DNA of 9,775 nucleotides, taken from the NCBI GenBank assembly GCA_029934195.1, contig JAOZMQ010000087.1, positions 1-9,775 of the forward strand, read 5' to 3'. The stretch comes from Candidatus Cloacimonadota bacterium (GTDB lineage: Bacteria > Cloacimonadota > Cloacimonadia > Cloacimonadales > JAOZMQ01). This document shows, piece by piece, positions 5,988-9,775 of the stretch (its first letter is position 1; every line of letters begins with the position of its first letter). A program made the translations under genes and the position numbers. The notes beneath the pieces are model-generated. The model made no database searches and was not told where the DNA came from. It saw only the letters and a list, made by a program, of their open reading frames with translations.

Positions 5988-8060
5988 ATGAACATAATCA
6001 AATCTTATCTTAATAATTTACTCTTTAGTTATTCGACTCTCCTTTTTCTGAAGAGTAGATTGTTAGGTCTTATTTTATTGCTGACGACATTTCTAAATCC
6101 GACAATTGCGACAACCGGTTTGATTGCTTGGGCAACAACTTTTATTTTTAGCTCCTTTGTTGGATTGAAAAAAAATGATGAAATTGCTTCAATTTTCACC
6201 TATAATTCTCTTCTTGTTGGTTTCGGAATTGGGGCTATTTTCAAAATTACTTATTTATCAATTATAATGACAATAGGATCATCGATTCTTACTGTATTGC
6301 TAACATATACACTTTTCTCTATTTTTGCAACTTATCTAAAATTACCGGTTTTAAATATACCTTTTGCTTTGGTTAGTATGCTTGTAGCACTTGCTTCTGT
6401 ACGATATAGTGCACTAATTCTTGATTCTTTTAATTCATTGAATTTCTTAAATCTTAAATTTTTACCTCTTTCTATTCATGGACTTTTGAGCAATATCGGT
6501 GTTTTAATTTTTTTACCTTATGATATTCCGGGATTGATTGTCTTAATCTCTCTTTTATTTCTTTCTCGAATTACTTTTGGATTAGCTGTATTTTCATATT
6601 TTATTGGAACTTTAATTCTTGCAATATTCAAATCCAGCTTTACTATTGCTTTCTCAGAATTTTATGCATTTAATTTCATTCTTACTGGAATTGCAATTGG
6701 AGGGATTTTTCTTATTCCTTCTAAACGTAGTTACATTTTGGCAATGATTGGAGTAATAATTTCTGTTTTCATTCTTGATGCTGTTTCCATTTTTTGGTCT
6801 CGATTTGGAATTCCAATTTTTACACTTCCGTTTAATTTGATAGTTCTTTTATTTGTTTATGTTTTAAATTCTCTGGACCACGAAAGAATTAATCGATTGA
6901 TTAAAGCGACACCAGAAAAAAGTCTTATTCACCATTACAATTTTCAAGAACGATTTGATTTTCTTTTGCCAAAACCCTTTCTTCCTTTTAATGGTTTTTG
7001 GAATGTGTATCAAGCTTTTGATGGGGAATGGACACATAAAGGAAAATGGAAATTTGCTTACGATTTTAATATTGTAGATAACGAAACATCATATAAGAAT
7101 GAGGGTTTATTTCTCGAAGATTATTATTGTTTTAACAAACCAATTGTCTGTCCGATAAGTGGATACGTTGTTGATTGTTTTGATAATTATGAAGATAATC
7201 AAATTGGTAATGTTGATAAAATTCATAATTGGGGAAATTTTGTTATTATTTATTCTAATTTTGGTTATTATACTGAAATTTCTCATCTTAAAAAGAAATC
7301 TTTAAAAGTAAAAATCGGGGATCAAGTAGAGATTGGACAAATAATAGCTTCTTGTGGAAATTCCGGTTATTCACCTGAACCACATATTCATTTTCAGATT
7401 CAATACCTACAAGTTATTGGATCGACATCTTTTAAATTTAAAATTCCAAATGCAATTACAAAGAGTAAAAATTTTGTTAATGATGGAATTCTTAAAAAAA
7501 ATGATGAAGTGAGTAATTACCATTTTTCAAGGATTCTATACCATAAACTACAATTTATTTTAGATGATATTCTTGTTTATCAAATAAAAAAAGGTGATAA
7601 GATACTAAAAAGAATGGTTCTAATTGTAAAAATGGATTTTGACGGTAGTTATTATTTTTGGGAACAAGCTACAAATGCTAAACTCTATTTTGGTACTAAA
7701 GACTCTTGTTTTGTTCTTTATACTTTGGAATCTCAAAATAAAACTTACTTGAGTTATATTTTTAAGTCTATTCCAAAAATTCCAATTACGGATCAGGGGG
7801 AATTATTTTGGGAAGAAGCACTTCCTTTAAATGTCGTTCCAAATAGAAAACCACTTTGGATTTCTTCTATTGATAAGAAGGCTTTAGTTGCTAAGGGGAA
7901 ATACCATAAAAAAGATGAAAAAATTTATGGTGAAATTAAAGTTGGAAATTCAATAATTCATACAGAAGCATCAATTAATCAGCAAAAAGGATTCGATTAT
8001 TTTCGTGTTGAAGAGAATAAAACGGTCATTGAATTTAGTTTAATTGAAAAAAATAATTAA
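5988..8060 (+). CDS. Urea-transporter-like channel fused to M23 (LytM-type) zinc peptidase and an unknown C-terminal domain
   Basis: A 690-residue membrane protein. Residues 1-295 match the urea transporter family, including its internal duplication: TYNSLLVGFGIG (71-82) and LPVLNIPF (119-126) in the first half, AFNFILTGIAIGG (227-239) and IPIFTLPFN (275-283) in the second. Members are trimeric channels for urea and small amides. Residues ~335-490 are an M23 peptidase with all zinc and catalytic positions present: H350 (THKGKW), D359 (AYDF), H433 (ISHL), and H466/H468 (PHIHF), plus VKIGDQVEIGQIIASCGNSG. M23 enzymes cut peptidoglycan cross-links or glycine-rich peptides. Residues ~500-690 are beta-rich and unrecognised. 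The first-half LPxxTxPF motif has Asn for Thr. ATG abuts the upstream stop with no ribosome binding site, implying translational coupling. Which way the peptidase faces is unresolved, because ten-helix urea channels have cytosolic termini. Confidence 0.85.
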   Translation: MNIIKSYLNNLLFSYSTLLFLKSRLLGLILLLTTFLNPTIATTGLIAWATTFIFSSFVGLKKNDEIASIFTYNSLLVGFGIGAIFKITYLSIIMTIGSSILTVLLTYTLFSIFATYLKLPVLNIPFALVSMLVALASVRYSALILDSFNSLNFLNLKFLPLSIHGLLSNIGVLIFLPYDIPGLIVLISLLFLSRITFGLAVFSYFIGTLILAIFKSSFTIAFSEFYAFNFILTGIAIGGIFLIPSKRSYILAMIGVIISVFILDAVSIFWSRFGIPIFTLPFNLIVLLFVYVLNSLDHERINRLIKATPEKSLIHHYNFQERFDFLLPKPFLPFNGFWNVYQAFDGEWTHKGKWKFAYDFNIVDNETSYKNEGLFLEDYYCFNKPIVCPISGYVVDCFDNYEDNQIGNVDKIHNWGNFVIIYSNFGYYTEISHLKKKSLKVKIGDQVEIGQIIASCGNSGYSPEPHIHFQIQYLQVIGSTSFKFKIPNAITKSKNFVNDGILKKNDEVSNYHFSRILYHKLQFILDDILVYQIKKGDKILKRMVLIVKMDFDGSYYFWEQATNAKLYFGTKDSCFVLYTLESQNKTYLSYIFKSIPKIPITDQGELFWEEALPLNVVPNRKPLWISSIDKKALVAKGKYHKKDEKIYGEIKVGNSIIHTEASINQQKGFDYFRVEENKTVIEFSLIEKNN

Positions 8061-8080
8061 AATATTAAGGAAGAGAAAAA

Positions 8081-8938
8081 ATGGAAAAAGTAAAAATTCT
8101 TTTTATCGCTATATTGTTCAGTCTCTCAGTTTTATCAGCAATTTCATACACGGAATTTGTTGATATATATTATGATTATTCTGGATCAAACAGCCAGATC
8201 GGTAATTTTTTGAGTATAACAAACTACAAATCTTATGGTGATTATGAAACTTCATATTCGCTTTCTTTAGAAAAGATTATATCTAAAAAAACATATAATC
8301 CAGAAACATTTACGTATGACAATATTAAATCAATTATTGTTGATTATGAAGGCTCCGGTTTAATCCGAAAAACAATTAATAAAAAATTTCTATATGAATT
8401 AAATTTAAGAACAAGTTATTATGAGAACAATTATTATGACTTTTCCTTTTCAACCGGTTCAATGTTTGGAATAAAAACTAAACTTGGTGATTTCAAATTT
8501 AAACCGGTTTATACGAATTTGATTAACATGAATGTTACAGAAGATGTTCAAACTGAAAACAAAAACGATTGTTATCAAATTTCTTTAAATTATTCATTTT
8601 TGCGGGAAAAACTAAAAACAGAATTTGAAATTTATCAAGTAAACCGTAATGACGATTATAAAAAAAGAAAGAATAATCAGCTTTATCAAACAAAATTTTC
8701 TTATTATTTAGATAATTTTGCTTTTTCTGCAGGCTATAAGTTTGGAAATTCATTTCTCATTTCAACAGGCAACAATAGCTACCTTAATACAACGATAGAA
8801 GACATTGAATATTCAATAAATAGTAGTGTTTCTTTTTATATTTATCAAAAAATTAGTGCTACTATAAAATATACTTATTCTGAGTATGAAAGCTATTCTT
8901 CAAGAGCGTTTTTATTTGCTCTTACAACATGGTTTTAA
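8081..8938 (+). CDS. Predicted outer-membrane beta-barrel protein
   Basis: A 285-residue protein I cannot assign to a named family. Residues 1-20 form a signal peptide (MEKVKILFIAILFSLSVLSA). The rest is a series of short alternating polar/aromatic strands rich in Tyr, Phe and Ser (for example YSLSLEKI, FLYELNLRTSYYE, YDFSFSTGSM, FSYYLDNFAFSAGYKFG, SATIKYTYSEYES), and the chain ends in ALTTWF. A terminal Phe is the usual signal for the BAM outer-membrane assembly machinery. The length could fit roughly 10-14 strands. AAGGA at 8067-8071 precedes the ATG; it starts 20 bases after the channel-peptidase gene and is probably in the same operon. A porin or docking role for the system is inference. 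Confidence 0.7.
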   Translation: MEKVKILFIAILFSLSVLSAISYTEFVDIYYDYSGSNSQIGNFLSITNYKSYGDYETSYSLSLEKIISKKTYNPETFTYDNIKSIIVDYEGSGLIRKTINKKFLYELNLRTSYYENNYYDFSFSTGSMFGIKTKLGDFKFKPVYTNLINMNVTEDVQTENKNDCYQISLNYSFLREKLKTEFEIYQVNRNDDYKKRKNNQLYQTKFSYYLDNFAFSAGYKFGNSFLISTGNNSYLNTTIEDIEYSINSSVSFYIYQKISATIKYTYSEYESYSSRAFLFALTTWF

Positions 8939-8997
8939 AATCAGAAATTCAATGAATTAGAGACAATACTAACACTATTAAAAATATAGGATATAAT

Positions 8998-9624
8998 ATG
9001 AAAAGGATGTTATTTATTATTTTTGTTATCAGTTCTATCAGTTTATTTTCCGAGTTAAATTTTAAAGACATTAAGAATTCTTACTATGAATCTTATGAAC
9101 ATGAAACAGTTGGAAAATATACAAAAGCCATCAGAGATTTAGAGGATATTTATAATCATTATAAAGAAACTTATACCGTAAATTATCGATTAGGCTGGTT
9201 ATATTACCTTGAAAAAAATTATGCAAATTCACTTTTACATCTTGAGAAAGCTTTGACCATTGTTCCGTCATCGGTGGAAGTTCTCAATACTATGATGCTT
9301 GTTTATTCTGCTCAATTGGATTGGGGGAAAGTGGAAGAGATTGGTTTAACAGCGTTGAAAATCAGTTCTTACGATATTAATGCAAATTATTGGTATTCAA
9401 TAGCTCTTACAAATCAAAAAAAATATGAAGATGCTGTCAAAATTAATCGAAAAATGTTATCTATCTATCCGGTTTCAATCAATTTTTTGCGACAACTTGG
9501 AATTAATCTTTTCTATCTAAGTAAATATAAAGAAGCCTTAAATAATTTGGAAGCTGTAATTATTCTTAATCCGGATGAAAAAATTGGTTTAGACTTTTAT
9601 AATAGAATTTTAAAAACTGATTGA
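8998..9624 (+). CDS. Exported tetratricopeptide repeat (TPR) protein
   Basis: A 208-residue protein with a signal peptide (residues 1-18, KRMLFIIFVISSISLFS) followed by about five TPR units: ~27-57 (Y..SYEHETVGKYTKAI), ~60-92 (VNYRLGWLYYLEKNYANSLLHLEKAL), ~94-126, ~128-159 (NANYWYSIALTNQKKYEDAV) and ~162-193 (LGINLFYLSKYKEALNNLE.V..LNP). TPRs are helical protein-protein docking surfaces. No lipobox cysteine is seen, so it should be soluble in the periplasm. It follows the beta-barrel gene after 59 bases with a modest ribosome binding site (AGGAT, 8988-8992) and is the last gene before the repeat at 9631. A scaffold role linking the peptidase and barrel proteins is inference. Confidence 0.85.
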   Translation: MKRMLFIIFVISSISLFSELNFKDIKNSYYESYEHETVGKYTKAIRDLEDIYNHYKETYTVNYRLGWLYYLEKNYANSLLHLEKALTIVPSSVEVLNTMMLVYSAQLDWGKVEEIGLTALKISSYDINANYWYSIALTNQKKYEDAVKINRKMLSIYPVSINFLRQLGINLFYLSKYKEALNNLEAVIILNPDEKIGLDFYNRILKTD

Positions 9625-9630
9625 TTAAAT

Positions 9631-9775
9631 AGCATCTGAACGAAAAGGAATTTTTAACCATGAAGAACAGAAGTTCCTGAAGAAAGATTAATCGGAAAAT
9701 TATTTATTTTTCAGCTTCATAGAAGCGATATCTTTGTAGCCCAATGCGTTAGCGTTGGGTAAAGAAAAAAGAGAA
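9631..9775. repeat. Composite intergenic repeat, copy B (runs off the window)
   Basis: This is the direct-orientation copy of 1-146 with the same order of parts: CATGAAGAA (9659-9667), CAGAAGTT (9668-9675), CCTGAAGAA (9676-9684, one change from copy A), a variable AT-rich stretch around 9693-9700, then the paired hairpins. It begins six bases after the stop of the TPR gene, and no separate terminator is visible between them. It reaches the last base of the window, so its right end is not known. Confidence 0.85.
9714..9759 (+). repeat. REP-like paired hairpins with GTAG foot, copy B
   Basis: Hairpin 1 is GCTTC (9714-9718), ATA loop, GAAGC (9722-9726), unchanged from copy A. GTAG (9736-9739) stands at the 5' foot of hairpin 2, whose arms are CCCAATGC (9740-9747) and GCGTTGGG (9752-9759) around the loop GTTA. 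The first base of the arm is C here and T in copy A, so pairing with the closing G is kept in both. Confidence 0.6.

Noticed and set aside
8535..8753. 72-codon - strand frame
   Set aside because: Inside the beta-barrel gene; its composition is what low-complexity AT-rich DNA gives on the opposite strand.

Overview
The window is strongly AT-rich, gene-dense DNA with all genes on the + strand. It suggests a Gram-negative bacterium of the Fibrobacterota-Chlorobiota-Bacteroidota (FCB) superphylum. Two proteins end in FlgD-like type IX secretion (T9SS) sorting domains, one with the typical NFPNPFNPSTT motif, and there is a predicted outer-membrane beta-barrel. Most genes have clear Shine-Dalgarno sequences (GGAGG, AAGGAG), which are usually absent in Bacteroidota. 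A low-GC lineage such as Cloacimonadota or a relative is therefore my best guess, but it is only a guess from motifs.

Layout. Positions 1-146 hold a composite intergenic repeat: a CATGAAGAA-type direct repeat followed by a REP-like double hairpin with a GTAG tetranucleotide. Positions 261-3130 hold two tandem paralogous exported proteins made of ~29-residue aromatic YD-type repeats. The first also carries a dockerin-like pair of calcium loops, and both end in a T9SS-type sorting domain. A 123-base gap with a possible promoter overlapping a hairpin follows. From 3254 to 9624 comes a six-gene run, probably an operon: a PqqD-like protein, an ATP-grasp ligase, a fold-type III PLP decarboxylase, a fusion of a urea-transporter-like channel with an M23 zinc peptidase and an unknown C-terminal domain, an outer-membrane beta-barrel, and an exported TPR protein. 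At 9631-9775 a second copy of the starting repeat begins in the same orientation and runs off the window.

How the genes may work together (inference). The PqqD-like protein has no radical SAM partner and no visible precursor peptide. It is followed directly by a ligase and a decarboxylase, an arrangement that recalls pathways where an amino acid is conjugated by an ATP-dependent ligase and then decarboxylated while conjugated (butirosin BtrJ/BtrK; SbnH and PvsE in carboxylate siderophores). The decarboxylase keeps its catalytic residues but has lost the usual CESGD substrate motif, so ordinary diaminopimelate decarboxylation is unlikely. The channel-peptidase, beta-barrel and TPR proteins would place the later steps in the inner membrane, periplasm and outer membrane. 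This 3254-9624 cluster is the best candidate in the window for an undescribed system. Its product and purpose cannot be read from the sequence.
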